From Arion vulgaris (lineage: Eukaryota > Mollusca > Gastropoda > Stylommatophora > Arionidae), in NCBI GenBank assembly GCA_020796225.1, contig CM036771.1, forward strand, positions 25,526,176 to 25,590,175: 64,000 nucleotides of DNA, written 5' to 3'. Every line of letters begins with the position of its first letter. Within the stretch, counting starts at the first letter, position 1. A program made the translations under genes and the position numbers. Below, in pieces: positions 63,486 through 64,000 of this stretch. The notes under the pieces are model-generated. The model did no database searches and was not told the DNA's origin. It saw only the letters and a list, made by a program, of their open reading frames with translations.

Positions 63486-63595
63486 AACATATTGATATTG
63501 AAACAAATCTTAATATGTACTATCTGCTTGTCTCTTTTTCAAGTAATGCATATTGTAATGTTGATACAGTGAACAAGAATTAATGAACAACTTAC

Positions 63596-63744
63596 TTATC
63601 ATTAGAAATGCTGCAGTCGATAACCGTTGTTTTGCAAGTACTGACTATGATGAATGGCAACTGAATAGATGAATTGGAGACTGGTAAACCCTGGGACTTC
63701 TCTAGATCTCGGTTTCTCTGTACCAGATTTTTGAAAGCAATTTG
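63596..63744 (-). CDS. TFDP1/2-like: TFDP (DP) exon: coiled-coil end and dimerisation strand
   Basis: Acceptor ATATTTTCAG (63745-63754) and donor GATAA/GTAAGT (63595-63590). It encodes [16 protein letters not shown], then [20 protein letters not shown] and SNDK, directly matching the conserved DP sequence before the FEYLFxFDNTFE block. Joining to the exon at 62639-62805 restores Lys and the frame. Upstream exons (DNA-binding winged helix) lie beyond the window on the right. No lesions are seen. I cannot tell which vertebrate paralogue it is nearer to; invertebrates normally have one. Confidence 0.95.
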
Positions 63745-64000
63745 CTGAAAATATTTACAAAATTAACTTAAAGTAAAAAAGTAACACATATGATAATAAT
63801 ACAGTTATTTATATCGATTACGTGAGTGCACTGAAAAATTCAAAGAATTTCTAAACTTGATCAGCAAATATAACAAATTTACTTTCTTGGTAAAGAGGAA
63901 GCTGAAGCAAAACATATGATGCCTTGCAGTATCCTCTGATGTTTCCATGTGATCAGGACACATATGTCATCAACGTAAGTCATGAACTTCACATCAGTCA

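Overview
This is a stretch of an A+T-rich animal genome. Three host genes are recognisable or strongly supported, and all have GT-AG introns. The rest is mobile-element debris and minisatellites. The mix of elements (hAT, piggyBac, mariner-like, Penelope-like, several LINE families, several tRNA-derived SINEs) and the many tandem arrays suggest a lophotrochozoan invertebrate, perhaps a mollusc. That placement is inference; no species can be named.

Host genes. (1) ZNHIT1, the SRCAP-complex HIT zinc-finger subunit, lies on + at 39617-47969. Its six exons join into a complete 158-residue protein, and its fourth intron has textbook U12-type (minor spliceosome) signals. (2) The 3' part of the gene for DP, the E2F partner (TFDP), lies on - . 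Two certain exons are at 63596-63744 and 62639-62805. A possible acidic-tail exon lies near 57143-57350, and the 5' part is beyond the window. (3) A previously unrecognised two-exon gene lies on - at 16729-25874. A signal-peptide exon (25748-25874) joins in phase with a single large exon (16729-18518). Together they give a predicted type I membrane protein of about 638 residues with a low-complexity Ser/Asp-rich ectodomain, three 24-residue Arg/Ser/Trp-Pro repeats and a short basic tail.

Layout. 0-5.7 kb: LINE and SINE debris, three minisatellites, a piggyBac-type MITE and a broken IS630/Tc1-mariner-like transposase. 5.7-9.4 kb: a 31-bp minisatellite split by a 2.9-kb hAT element with a perfect 8-bp target duplication. 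9.5-15.7 kb: Penelope termini and arrays with 66-, 35-, 15- and 24-bp units. 16-26 kb: the membrane-protein gene; its 7-kb intron holds LINEs, SINEs and a 24-bp array that looks derived from its own 5' splice site. 26-39 kb: LINE tails, a 36-bp array of about 1.5 kb, SINEs and other interspersed repeats. 39.6-49.2 kb: ZNHIT1. 49-57 kb: a perfect 24-bp hairpin, a TTAA-flanked MITE, LINE ends and a truncated Penelope-like element with reverse transcriptase and GIY-YIG domains. 57-60.5 kb: a decayed piggyBac element carrying a nested hAT MITE and a Penelope fragment. 60.5-64 kb: LINE relics and the TFDP exons.

Family names used below are local. SINE-A to SINE-D are tRNA-like SINE families. R1 and R2 are interspersed repeats of unknown class. 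LINE-R is a non-LTR family with RNase H, LINE-Z one with a C-terminal zinc finger, and LINE-T groups the GRPRxxW-type LINE tails. Everything was read by eye. No database or folding program was used, so family assignments rest on motif recognition and boundaries of old repeats are approximate.
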